NCBI RefSeq assembly: GCF_002015075.1
Contig: NZ_MUXZ01000008.1
Coordinates: 62,001 to 126,000, forward strand
DNA length: 64,000 nt
DNA from: Canicola haemoglobinophilus
Lineage (GTDB): Bacteria > Pseudomonadota > Gammaproteobacteria > Enterobacterales > Pasteurellaceae
Direction: 5' to 3'
Shown here: piece after piece, positions 52,775-62,289 of the stretch
How positions within the stretch are numbered: position 1 is the stretch's first letter
Layout of the letters: the number at the start of each line of letters is the position of its first letter
Notes under the pieces: model-generated
Seen by the model: the letters and a program-made list of their open reading frames with translations, nothing else
Told to the model about the DNA's origin: nothing
The model's database searches: none
Program-made: the position numbers and the translations under genes

Positions 52775-54365
52775 ATGTTATGGTTTTTCTTTTGTGTGGC
52801 TCTATTATCTATTAGTGTTAGGATATTTCACATACGGTAAATTTATTGAGAAAGTATTTGTTATCAATCCAAACAAAACGACTCCAGCCTATTCTATGAC
52901 AGATGGCGTTGACTATGTTCCAATGTCTAAAAAGAAAATTTGGCTAATTCAATTATTGAATATCGCAGGTACTGGTCCAATTTTTGGTCCTATCATGGGA
53001 GCGTTATATGGACCAGTAGCAATGTTATGGATCGTGTTAGGTTGTATTTTTGCTGGTGCAGTACATGATTATTTCTGTGGAATGTTAAGTGTGCGTAATG
53101 GTGGAGCTTCAATGCCTACTCTTGCTGGACGTTATTTAGGCGCTCCAGTTAAAGCCTTTATTAACGTTCTTGCGGTAGTTCTGTTATTCCTCGTTGGTAT
53201 TGTGTTTGTAACCAGTCCAGCGCAATTATTAAGTACGATTACTTTAGATGTTTTTGGTACTGCAAGCACAGTAGCTGCTAATGCTCAAGATGTGGCAAGT
53301 GCGGCGCAAAATGTGAGTGAAATTCGTGTTTGGGGTATGGACAAACCAACGGTCGTCGCAGTATGGACTGGAATTATTTTCTTTTATTACATTGTGGCAA
53401 CATTATTGCCAATTGATAAAATCATTGACCGCATTTACCCATTATTTGGTGGATTATTATTATTCATGTCTGCGGGTATGGTGTATGGCTTAATTTCTAG
53501 TCATTTAAATGGCGCAGATCCTATCGAGTTTTTCCGTTCTGTTGATGGCATGAGTTTTGAAAAATTCTTACAAAACTTTGAAACTCGCAAAGAATTACCA
53601 TTATGGCCATTACTCTTCTTAACAATTTCTTGTGGTGCGCTTTCTGGTTTCCACGCGACTCAAACACCATTGATGGCACGCTGTGCTGAAAATGAAAAAG
53701 AAGGTCGTTTCATTTTCTATGGTGCAATGATTACAGAAGGTATTATTGCGTTAGTTTGGTGTGCAGTTGGCTTAAGTTTCTATGATAATTTAGGAGACTT
53801 ACTCTTGGCTACAGACAAGGGCTCTCCATCTAAAGTTGTATATGATTCTTCAATTTACTTCTTAGGCACCATTGGTGGTATCTTTGCAGTGTTAGGCGTT
53901 GTTGTGTTACCTATTACCTCTGGTGATACAGCGTTCCGCTCTGCTCGTTTGATTATTGCTGAATTCTTCAAAATTGAACAACGCACTTTAGCTAAGCGCT
54001 TGCTTATTGCGGTACCACTATTTGCAGTCGGTTTCTGGATTATTGCCTCGGATGTTAAGTTTGGTATTTTATGGCGCTACTTTACTTGGGCAAACCAAAC
54101 AACCGCAATGGTAATGTTATGGACAGCAGCGGCTTATTTATATCGTTATAATAAATTCCACTGGGTTTGTACTGTTCCAGCAGCCTTTATTAGTACAGTA
54201 TGTTTCACATATTTAGCCTATAATAAAATTGGTTTTGGTTTAGACTATCAAACATCAGTGTATATTGGCTTTGGTTTAACTGTATTATGCTTAGTTGCTT
54301 TCTTTACGTTATTGAAACCATTAGGTGCGAAAGATCCTGATGCTTTTGTAAATGATGCTGCATAA
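52775..54365 (+). CDS. CstA-family (carbon starvation) transporter with a frameshifted 5' end
   Basis: The main 523-aa frame (open from GTG 52794) is a multi-spanning CstA-family protein: TPAYSMTDGVDYVPM, LLNIAGTGPIFGPIMGAL, VHDYFCGM, FHATQTPLMARCAENE and LPITSGDTAFRSARL. CstA proteins import peptides or pyruvate. The expected start ATG 52775, with AGGTGA upstream, reads MLWFFFCVALL in another frame. Removing one T at 52808 gives MLWFFFCVALLLLVLGYFTYG, joining the frames. Either the gene carries a 1-nt insertion or it starts at GTG 52794 without a ribosome site. The rest is intact. Confidence 0.85.
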
Positions 54366-54381
54366 TTTATAAACAATAGCG

Positions 54382-54414
54382 AAAAACCGTTTAAGGAAAC
54401 TTGAACGGTTTTTT
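54382..54414 (+). terminator. Terminator after the CstA-family gene
   Basis: AAAAACCGTT (54382-54391) pairs with AACGGTTTTT (54404-54413), with further pairing AAG/CTT inside and T's after it. Confidence 0.82.
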
Positions 54415-54497
54415 ATTTGTGAAAATCTTTACTTTTCTTTACATATTATTTGAATAAAAAACTTGCAACCCTGTGTTACTGGTAATACACTTATTTT

Positions 54498-54521
54498 GTG
54501 GTGAAAAGTGGAATTTTGTGG
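54498..54521 (+). promoter_or_regulatory. MraZ operator repeats
   Basis: GTGG occurs at 54498, 54508 and 54518, exactly 10 bp apart with AT-rich spacers. This is the repeat pattern bound by MraZ upstream of its own operon. They lie 70-93 bp before mraZ, next to a CATAAT -10-like sequence at 54532-54537. Confidence 0.75.
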
Positions 54522-54590
54522 AGAAATCTGTCATAATCTCCCCGATTTACCTACAAGTAATAATTTTTGTGATTAAAGTAAGGAAACAGT

Positions 54591-55049
54591 ATGTTTCGAG
54601 GGGCATCGGCGGTTAATCTTGATACTAAGGGAAGAATTGCTATCCCGACACGTTATCGCCCTGAAATTCTTGAAACTAATCAGGGGAAGATGGTTTGTAC
54701 AGTTGATATCCGTCAACCTTGTTTATTACTTTACCCTTTAGAACAATGGGAAATTATTGAGCAGAGATTATCAAAGCTATCAAATTTCAACCCAGCTGAG
54801 CGGAGTTTACAGAGAGTAATGCTTGGTTATGCTACAGAGTGTGAACTTGATAGTTCAGGGCGAATTCTTATTAGTGCGCCTTTACGTCAACATGCTAAAT
54901 TAGAAAAATCAATCATGTTGGTTGGGCAACTAAATAAATTTGAGATTTGGAGTGAGTCAGAATGGCAAGCTCAAATTGAAAAAGATATGGCGTTAGCTGC
55001 GAGCGGACAATTGACAATGTCTGAGGCATTAAGCGCATTATCCCTATAA
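54591..55049 (+). CDS. mraZ: Transcriptional regulator MraZ
   Basis: DNA-binding repressor of the division and cell wall cluster. The 152-aa product has two SpoVT/AbrB-like halves: FRGASAVNLDTKGRIAIPTRYR and ATECELDSSGRILISAPLR. ATG 54591 follows AAGGAAAC. First gene of the dcw cluster, with its operator repeats just upstream. Confidence 0.96.
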   Translation: MFRGASAVNLDTKGRIAIPTRYRPEILETNQGKMVCTVDIRQPCLLLYPLEQWEIIEQRLSKLSNFNPAERSLQRVMLGYATECELDSSGRILISAPLRQHAKLEKSIMLVGQLNKFEIWSESEWQAQIEKDMALAASGQLTMSEALSALSL

Positions 55050-55090
55050 TAAAAAAAGATACGTTGTGATGAGCAACGGTACTAGCAAAG

Positions 55091-55123
55091 ATAAACGGTA
55101 TATTTTGTTGTTATACCGTTTAT
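55091..55123 (+). terminator. Hairpin between mraZ and rsmH
   Basis: ATAAACGGTATA (55091-55102) pairs perfectly with TATACCGTTTAT (55112-55123) across a 9-nt loop, followed by TTTTCCC. A terminator or attenuator inside the dcw cluster. rsmH starts 39 bp further on. Confidence 0.65.
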
Positions 55124-55162
55124 TTTCCCTAATTTTACTTATTTTTTCCTAGGTTACTGCAA

Positions 55163-56128
55163 ATGAGTATGCAAGATACATTTTCTTCACCTGAGCACTT
55201 CACTGTTTTATTAAAAGAAGCAGTTGATGGTTTGGCGTTGAAAGAAAAAGGTATCTATATTGATGGTACCTTTGGGCGTGGTGGGCATTCTCGTTTTATC
55301 CTTTCTCAGCTTTCAAAAGATGGTCAATTAATTGCAATTGATCGTGATCCTCGAGCTATCCAAGTTGCACAAAATATTCAAGACCCTCGCTTTCATATTG
55401 AACATAACAGTTTTTCAGCTATCCCAAGTATTTGTGAAAAATTAGGATTAGTAGGCAAGATTGATGGCATTTTGCTTGATCTTGGTGTGTCCTCCCCGCA
55501 ACTTGATGATGCTGAACGAGGTTTTAGTTTTATGAAAGATGGTCCTTTAGATATGCGTATGGATACTACGCAAGGACTATCAGCAGCAGAATGGTTGCAA
55601 CAAGTTTCAGAACTGGATTTAGCTTGGGTTTTGAAAACCTTTGGTGAAGAGCGTTTTGCTAAACGCATTGCACAAGCGATTGTGAGTTATAACAAAAGTG
55701 CGGTGCAAAATGGAAAAGAACCTTTAAATCGAACTTTACAATTGGCAGAGCTAATTGCTCAGTCGGTGCCTTTCAAAGATAAACATAAACACCCAGCGAC
55801 AAGAAGTTTCCAAGCTATTCGTATTTTTATTAACTCAGAGTTGGATGAATTAGAGAAGGTTCTGAATGGTGCTTTAAATGTTCTTGCGCCGAAAGGTCGT
55901 TTATCCATTATTAGCTTCCATTCTCTAGAAGATCGTATGGTGAAACATTTTATTCGCAAACAAAGTAAAGGCGAGGATTTACCAAAGGGATTACCATTGC
56001 GTGAAGATCAAATCCAGCGGACCCAGAAATTAAAAGCTATTGGAAAAGCGATTATGCCAACGGAACAAGAAATAGCGATTAATGCTCGTTCAAGAAGTGC
56101 GGTATTACGTATTGCGGAGAGAATGTAA
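55163..56128 (+). CDS. rsmH: 16S rRNA (cytosine(1402)-N(4))-methyltransferase RsmH
   Basis: SAM-dependent methylation of C1402 in the 16S rRNA P site. Motifs YIDGTFGRGGHSRFIL, LLDLGVSSPQLDDAERGFSF and SFHSLEDRMVKHFIR. 321 aa (usual ~313). ftsL starts in its last base (TAATG). Confidence 0.97.
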   Translation: MSMQDTFSSPEHFTVLLKEAVDGLALKEKGIYIDGTFGRGGHSRFILSQLSKDGQLIAIDRDPRAIQVAQNIQDPRFHIEHNSFSAIPSICEKLGLVGKIDGILLDLGVSSPQLDDAERGFSFMKDGPLDMRMDTTQGLSAAEWLQQVSELDLAWVLKTFGEERFAKRIAQAIVSYNKSAVQNGKEPLNRTLQLAELIAQSVPFKDKHKHPATRSFQAIRIFINSELDELEKVLNGALNVLAPKGRLSIISFHSLEDRMVKHFIRKQSKGEDLPKGLPLREDQIQRTQKLKAIGKAIMPTEQEIAINARSRSAVLRIAERM

Positions 56129-56448
56129 TGGCTAGAGATTTTGATCGTTATCCTTTACATAAAGTGATTTTAGAGGATTTAGTTTCGGCAAATAAGTTAT
56201 TAATTATTTTAATTATACTCGTTGTATTAAGTGCCTTAGGGACGGTTTGGCTTACTCATCAAACTCGAATTTTAATTTCTGAAAAAGGAAATTTAATTCT
56301 TGAGAATCAATCACTTGAACAAGAGTATCTAAATTTGAGATTAGAGGAAAAAACTTACAGTCTTCATTCACGAATAGAGTACTTAGCAACTCAAGAGCTC
56401 AAAATGAAACTAGTTCCGGCAGAGCAAGAGGTTCTTATCATTGAATAA
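56128..56448 (+). CDS. ftsL: Cell division protein FtsL
   Basis: Small bitopic division protein (106 aa). A short cytoplasmic N-terminus, a membrane segment (about 24-43) and a periplasmic coiled coil (EKGNLILENQSLEQEYLNL). It forms the FtsQBL complex that activates FtsWI. Confidence 0.92.
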   Translation: MARDFDRYPLHKVILEDLVSANKLLIILIILVVLSALGTVWLTHQTRILISEKGNLILENQSLEQEYLNLRLEEKTYSLHSRIEYLATQELKMKLVPAEQEVLIIE

Positions 56449-56470
56449 TGAGAGATATTAGGCGGTTGTA

Positions 56471-58273
56471 ATGGCACATAATAAGACAAATCGAAAAAAT
56501 AAACGAGTAGTTGAAAGCGGAGCAAAACGTAATCAACCTAAAAAAACTTATGAGCATAGTTTTTTAAAATGGCGCTTTCGAGTAGTCGTTAGTTTTATTA
56601 TTTTGATACTGACAGCGTTAATTGCTAGAGCCGCTTATGTACAAATGATTAATTCAGATATGCTGTCTTATGAAGCCGATAAACGTTCTTTGCGTAAAGA
56701 AGAAATTTTATCCATGCGTGGCTCTATTGTTGATCGTAATGGTCAATTACTATCAGTTAGTGTACCTATGTACTATATTTCAGCTGATCCAAGAGATATT
56801 TTAAGTAAAGATGGCTTGCAAGATAAAGAACGTTGGAATGCACTCGCTAAAGCATTGGAGATACCTTATAAAGATTTAGTGAAAATAATTGAAAAAAATC
56901 CTAAATCTCGTTTTGTCTATTTGGCTCGCCAAGTATCACCGACAATTGCAGAATATGCTAAAGAATTAAAATTATATGGAATCAAAGTAAAAACAGAATC
57001 ACGTCGTTTTTATCCTAAGACTGAGGAAACAGCACATTTACTTGGTTATACCAACATCGATGGTGAGGGAATTGAAGGGGTTGAGAAAAGTTTTAATTCA
57101 TTTTTAGTTGGAAAGTCTGGTTCAAGAACATTTCGCAAAGATAAGTATGGCAAGGTTATTGAGGATATCTCCGATCTTAAAAAATATGATCCGCAAAATG
57201 TCATATTAAGTATTGATGAAAAATTACAATCCATCGTTTATCGTGAGATCAAAAAAGCCGTAGAGAAACATAATGCGGAATCAGGTACTGCTGTACTTGT
57301 TGATATTCGTACAGGTGAAGTGTTAGCAATGGCGAATGCGCCTTCTTATAATCCAAATACACGAACTGGTCTAAAGGCAGAATTTATGCGTAACAGAGCT
57401 ATTACGGATACTTTCGAACCAGGCTCAACAGTCAAGCCTTTTGTGATTTTAACCGCACTTGAGAGAAAAGTTGTACGACGTGATGAGGTTATTGATACGG
57501 GGCGTTTAGTTTTAGATGGGAAAGAGGTGAAGGATGTTGCTCCTAGAGATCGTCAGACATTAGAGCAAATTTTGGAAAACTCCAGTAACCGAGGCGTGAG
57601 TCGCTTAGCTTTGCGTATGCCGGCTAGTGCCCTTATGGATACATATAAAAAAGCAGGATTGGGACAGCGAACAGAATTAGGTTTAATTGGGGAGCAAGCA
57701 GGTTTATTGAATGCTGATCGCAAAAAATGGTCAGATATTGAAAGAGCTAATGTGTCGTTTGGTTATGGTATTAATGCTACACCATTACAAATAGCAAGAG
57801 CTTATGTGACCCTAGGTAGTTTTGGTATTTATCGTCCTTTATCAATTACAAAAGTGGATCCTCCAGTGATTGGACAACGAGTATTTTCCGAGAAAATAAC
57901 TCGTGATGTGGTTAATATGATGGAGAAGGTTGCGATAAAAAATAAAAGAGCAATGGTTGAGGGCTATCGAGTTGGAATTAAAACAGGGACGGCCAAAAAA
58001 ATAGAAAATGGTCGCTATGTTGATAAATATATCGCGTATACAGCAGGCATCGCACCAATTAGTAACCCTCGTTATGCTTTAGTCGTCCTAATTAATGATC
58101 CAAAAGGTAGTGAGTATTATGGTGGGGTCGTATCAGCACCTATATTTTCCAATATCATGGGCTATGCGCTAAGAGTAAATAATATTCCCCCTGATAGTAG
58201 CAATTATACAAAAACGGTCAGACGAACAGTTTATCTCAATGGTCAAGAAAATAACAAAATGAAAGCCAATTAA
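56471..58273 (+). CDS. ftsI: Peptidoglycan transpeptidase FtsI (PBP3)
   Basis: Septal transpeptidase and main target of many beta-lactams. One N-terminal membrane anchor (about 36-56), a PBP dimerisation domain, then the transpeptidase with S319-TVK, S371-SN and K504-TG. 600 aa. By alignment from memory, positions equivalent to H. influenzae R517 and N526 are K509 and D518 here. Whether this is species-typical is not known to me. Confidence 0.97.
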   Translation: MAHNKTNRKNKRVVESGAKRNQPKKTYEHSFLKWRFRVVVSFIILILTALIARAAYVQMINSDMLSYEADKRSLRKEEILSMRGSIVDRNGQLLSVSVPMYYISADPRDILSKDGLQDKERWNALAKALEIPYKDLVKIIEKNPKSRFVYLARQVSPTIAEYAKELKLYGIKVKTESRRFYPKTEETAHLLGYTNIDGEGIEGVEKSFNSFLVGKSGSRTFRKDKYGKVIEDISDLKKYDPQNVILSIDEKLQSIVYREIKKAVEKHNAESGTAVLVDIRTGEVLAMANAPSYNPNTRTGLKAEFMRNRAITDTFEPGSTVKPFVILTALERKVVRRDEVIDTGRLVLDGKEVKDVAPRDRQTLEQILENSSNRGVSRLALRMPASALMDTYKKAGLGQRTELGLIGEQAGLLNADRKKWSDIERANVSFGYGINATPLQIARAYVTLGSFGIYRPLSITKVDPPVIGQRVFSEKITRDVVNMMEKVAIKNKRAMVEGYRVGIKTGTAKKIENGRYVDKYIAYTAGIAPISNPRYALVVLINDPKGSEYYGGVVSAPIFSNIMGYALRVNNIPPDSSNYTKTVRRTVYLNGQENNKMKAN

Positions 58274-58287
58274 TGCTCAGGTAAATT

Positions 58288-59787
58288 ATGAAAAAATTAA
58301 CTGCACTTTTGGGTATTGATGAACAATTAGCTCATCTTCACAAAGAAATTGAATTGCAAGAAATGACTTTAGACAGCCGATTAGTAAAGACCGGCTGTCT
58401 TTTCGTTGCAATTAAAGGGCATCATGTTGATGGTCGAGAGTTTATTGCACAAGCCATTAAAAATGGAGCAAGTGCGGTTCTATTTGAAGCAGATTTTGCA
58501 ACTCAACATCTACAAGTCAGTTTCGAGCAAAATATTCCATTGATTGCCTATTATGAATTGAGCAAAGATCTTTCTTTAATTGCAGATCATTTTTATGCCT
58601 CACCTTCAAAACGTTTAACACTTGTAGGTGTAACTGGCACCAATGGCAAAACAACCATAGCGCAATTACTTGCACAATGGACGCAAATTTTAGGGTACAC
58701 AAGTGCGGTTATGGGTACCATTGGAAATGGCTTATTTGGACAAGTCAAAGAGGCTACAAACACCACAGGTTCTGCGATAGAAATTCAGTCTTCCTTAGAT
58801 AAGTTTATTCAACAAGGTGCAGATTTTGCAGCTATTGAGGTTTCTTCTCATGGCTTAGTGCAACACAGAGTAGATGCATTGAGTTTTCGTGCTGGCATTT
58901 TTACTAATCTTAGTCGTGATCACCTTGATTATCATCACACGATGGAAAATTATGCGCAGGCTAAAAAACGCTTGTTTAGTGAACTAAATTGCCAACATAA
59001 AATTCTCAATGTTGATGACCCAATTGGTGTGCAATGGCTTAAGGAATTAAGCAAAGAAAACATTGAAGTTGTTGCTGTTAGTTGCCATGCAGATTATCAG
59101 CCAAGCACAAAAAATTGGCTAAAAGCCACCGCACTTCATTTCCATAGTAAAGGCGCGACTATCGAATTTGCATCAAGTTGGGGAAATGGTACTTTAAATA
59201 GTGCATTAATCGGTGCGTTTAATGTAAGCAACTTATTACTTGTGCTCGCTACCCTTTTATCGCTTGGCTATGAACTAGATAAATTGCTTGTCACAGCGCA
59301 ACAATTAACGGGTGTCTGTGGGCGCATGGAAATGTTGAGTGTGGAACATAAGGCTACCGCTATTGTTGATTATGCCCATACGCCAGATGCCTTAGAGAAA
59401 GCATTACAAGCGGCTCGAATGCATTGTCAGGGAAAACTTTGGTGTATTTTTGGTTGTGGGGGTGATCGTGATAGGGGGAAACGACCTTTAATGGCATCTA
59501 TTGCAGAACAGTTTGCTGATTATGTGATTGCTACTGATGACAATCCTCGCACAGAAGATCCAGAGCAAATTATACAAGATATTTTAGCCGGCTTTGCGCA
59601 ACCAAGTGCGGTACAAATTATTCATCAACGTGAGCAAGCTATCCAAGTGGCGTTGCAAAGTGCGGTAGAAAATGACGTCGTTTTGATTGCAGGCAAAGGT
59701 CACGAAGATTACCAAATTATTGGTACCACTAAATATCATTTTTCAGATCAGGAAATAGCACGAAAATATTTGGCTACTGAGAAATGA
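58288..59787 (+). CDS. murE: UDP-MurNAc-tripeptide synthetase MurE
   Basis: Adds meso-diaminopimelate to UDP-MurNAc-L-Ala-D-Glu. P-loop GVTGTNGKTTIAQL and the meso-DAP specificity box DNPRTEDP are present. 499 aa. ATG 58288 follows CAGG at a suitable distance. Confidence 0.97.
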   Translation: MKKLTALLGIDEQLAHLHKEIELQEMTLDSRLVKTGCLFVAIKGHHVDGREFIAQAIKNGASAVLFEADFATQHLQVSFEQNIPLIAYYELSKDLSLIADHFYASPSKRLTLVGVTGTNGKTTIAQLLAQWTQILGYTSAVMGTIGNGLFGQVKEATNTTGSAIEIQSSLDKFIQQGADFAAIEVSSHGLVQHRVDALSFRAGIFTNLSRDHLDYHHTMENYAQAKKRLFSELNCQHKILNVDDPIGVQWLKELSKENIEVVAVSCHADYQPSTKNWLKATALHFHSKGATIEFASSWGNGTLNSALIGAFNVSNLLLVLATLLSLGYELDKLLVTAQQLTGVCGRMEMLSVEHKATAIVDYAHTPDALEKALQAARMHCQGKLWCIFGCGGDRDRGKRPLMASIAEQFADYVIATDDNPRTEDPEQIIQDILAGFAQPSAVQIIHQREQAIQVALQSAVENDVVLIAGKGHEDYQIIGTTKYHFSDQEIARKYLATEK

Positions 59788-59810
59788 TTAAATGAGAAAT
59801 AAGAATAAAA

Positions 59811-61202
59811 ATGATTAAATTATCAACAAAAGAATTAGCTGATATATTATCCGCACAATTGATCGGTGCGGATAATATTTGGGTGGAAAATGTCAGCACT
59901 GATACAAGAAAGCCTTGTTCTGAAGGCTTGTTCTTTGCATTAAAAGGCGAGAATTTTGATGCTCATCATTATTTAGCAAAAGCTGTTGAGCAAGGTTGTG
60001 TGGCTGTTGTGGTTGAGCGTGAATGTGATGTTGATGTGCCACAGTTAATTGTCTCAGATACACGTCTTGCTTTAGGACAATTAGGTAAATGGCTAAAAGC
60101 CAAAATTAATCCGAAAACGGTAGCGATAACAGGTTCTTCAGGCAAAACCACAGTAAAAGAAATGACCGCCTCAATTTTGCAACAAATGGTGCAGGAACCA
60201 GAGGAAGTTTTGTTTACTCATGGCAATTTTAACAATGAGATTGGTGTTCCTTTGACTTTATTACGCCTTGAGCCAAAGCATAAATTTGCGGTGATTGAGC
60301 TAGGGGCAAATCATCAAGGCGAAATTGCTTACACGGTAGATTTAGTTCAACCAGATGTAGCTTTAATTAATAATGTTGCCGCAGCACATTTAGAGGGTTT
60401 TGGCAGTATTGAAGGCGTTGCACAGGCAAAAGGCGAAATTTATCAAGGCTTAAAAGAGAATGGAATGGCCATTATGGAAAATGCACATTCTGCTCGTTAT
60501 TGGCAAAAATATTGGCATGCACAAATTGGCAAGGTCAAAACAAGTGTGTTTTCGAGCTCAGAAACTACATCAGATTATTATGCAAAAGACATTGAGTTAA
60601 CAGAAACTGGATCTCAGTTCAAATTATGCATAGCCGATGTTGGAGGGATAGAGATTAACTTGCCTTATTTAGGGGCGCATAATGTTAGCAATGCAGTTGC
60701 AGCTGCTGCTTTGGCTTTCAATGTCGGTGCTAGCCTAGCGCAAATTAAAGCGGGATTAGAACAAAAGTCTCAAGTAAAAGGTCGCTTATTTCCAATTCAA
60801 GTGCATGAAAATTTGTTGCTCTTAGATGATACCTATAATGCCAATGTTGGCTCATTACAGTCCGCTATTCATGTGTTGCAGCAATATGATGCATTTCGTA
60901 TTTTTGCTGTTGGGGATATGGCGGAATTAGGTGAAAATTCTGAATTTTGTCATCAACAAGTCGCCAATTTTGCGCAAGCTGCCAAGTTAGATTTAGTAGT
61001 GAGCTTTGGGGCGCAAAGTGCGGTTATTTCTAGCGCTTGTCATGGTAAACATTTTATGGATAAAGCGGAACTTGTAGATTATTTAAGTCCAATTATTCAA
61101 CAGCAACAAGAAACGCAAAAAGTGGTGTTATTAGCGAAAGGATCGCGCCGTATGCAAATGGAAGACGTAATTAATTTAATAAAGGATAAATTTCAATGTT
61201 AG
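59811..61202 (+). CDS. murF: UDP-MurNAc-tripeptide-D-Ala-D-Ala ligase MurF
   Basis: Adds D-Ala-D-Ala to complete the pentapeptide precursor. P-loop TGSSGKTTVKEM and GNFNNEIGVPLTLL, LLDDTYNAN. 463 aa. It overlaps mraY by 7 bp. Confidence 0.97.
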   Translation: MIKLSTKELADILSAQLIGADNIWVENVSTDTRKPCSEGLFFALKGENFDAHHYLAKAVEQGCVAVVVERECDVDVPQLIVSDTRLALGQLGKWLKAKINPKTVAITGSSGKTTVKEMTASILQQMVQEPEEVLFTHGNFNNEIGVPLTLLRLEPKHKFAVIELGANHQGEIAYTVDLVQPDVALINNVAAAHLEGFGSIEGVAQAKGEIYQGLKENGMAIMENAHSARYWQKYWHAQIGKVKTSVFSSSETTSDYYAKDIELTETGSQFKLCIADVGGIEINLPYLGAHNVSNAVAAAALAFNVGASLAQIKAGLEQKSQVKGRLFPIQVHENLLLLDDTYNANVGSLQSAIHVLQQYDAFRIFAVGDMAELGENSEFCHQQVANFAQAAKLDLVVSFGAQSAVISSACHGKHFMDKAELVDYLSPIIQQQQETQKVVLLAKGSRRMQMEDVINLIKDKFQC

Positions 61203-62281
61203 TGTGGTTAGCTGAATATTTACACAAATATTATAGTGGATTTAATGTTTTTTCTTATTTGACAGTCCGTGCAATTCTTGCTCTTTTTACCGCACTTTTA
61301 TTGTCATTATGGATTGGTCCTAAAGTTATTCGTCGCTTACAAATTTTAAAATTTGGGCAAGAGGTACGTAATGATGGACCAGATAGCCATTTAAGTAAAA
61401 AAGGCACGCCAACCATGGGCGGCATTATGATTTTATTTGCTATCAGTGTAAGTACTTTATTATGGGCAAATTTGGCAAATCCTTACATTTGGTTTGGTTT
61501 GTTTGTGTTATTGGGTTATGGTGCGGTTGGTTTTGTGGATGATTACCGCAAAATCACTCGCAAAAATACTGATGGTTTGGTGGCTCGCTGGAAATATTTT
61601 TGGTTATCACTTATCGCATTAATTGCAGTGTTTGGTATGTACGCTGTAGGCAAAGATACTGATGCAACACGCTTGGTCGTGCCTTTTTTCAAAGATGTGA
61701 TGCCGCAATTAGGCGTGTTTTATATTGTCCTAGCTTATTTTGTGATCGTCGGCACCAGTAATGCTGTCAATTTGACCGATGGATTAGACGGCTTAGCAAT
61801 TATGCCAACGGTTTTCGTTGCCGCCGCTTTCGCTTTGATTGCATGGGCAACAGGAAATATTGAATGGTCAAAATATTTATACATTCCATATATTAAGCAT
61901 ACTTCAGAATTAGTCATTTTCTGTACTGCGATTGTAGGGGCAGGTTTAGGTTTCTTGTGGTTCAATACTTATCCAGCCCAACTTTTTATGGGCGATGTTG
62001 GCTCATTAGCCTTAGGCGGTGCATTGGGTACAATTGCTGTTTTAGTTCGCCAAGAATTTTTATTAGTCATTATGGGCGGTGTGTTTGTGGTGGAAACCCT
62101 ATCGGTTATTTTACAAGTGGGCTCTTACAAACTTCGCAACGGTAAACGTATTTTCCGTATGGCGCCAATTCATCATCATTATGAGCTTAAAGGTTGGCCT
62201 GAACCTCATGTGATTATCCGCTTTTGGATTATCTCGCTCATGCTCGTGTTAGTCGGATTAATTACCTTGAAATTACGTTAA
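61196..62281 (+). CDS. mraY: Phospho-N-acetylmuramoyl-pentapeptide transferase MraY
   Basis: Ten-span membrane enzyme making lipid I from UDP-MurNAc-pentapeptide and undecaprenyl phosphate. Starts MLVWLAEYLHKYYSGFNVFS; active-site aspartates in GFVDDYRK and NLTDGLDGLA; PIHHHYELKGW near the end. 361 aa. Confidence 0.98.
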   Translation: MLVWLAEYLHKYYSGFNVFSYLTVRAILALFTALLLSLWIGPKVIRRLQILKFGQEVRNDGPDSHLSKKGTPTMGGIMILFAISVSTLLWANLANPYIWFGLFVLLGYGAVGFVDDYRKITRKNTDGLVARWKYFWLSLIALIAVFGMYAVGKDTDATRLVVPFFKDVMPQLGVFYIVLAYFVIVGTSNAVNLTDGLDGLAIMPTVFVAAAFALIAWATGNIEWSKYLYIPYIKHTSELVIFCTAIVGAGLGFLWFNTYPAQLFMGDVGSLALGGALGTIAVLVRQEFLLVIMGGVFVVETLSVILQVGSYKLRNGKRIFRMAPIHHHYELKGWPEPHVIIRFWIISLMLVLVGLITLKLR

Positions 62282-62289
62282 GGCAAGCT

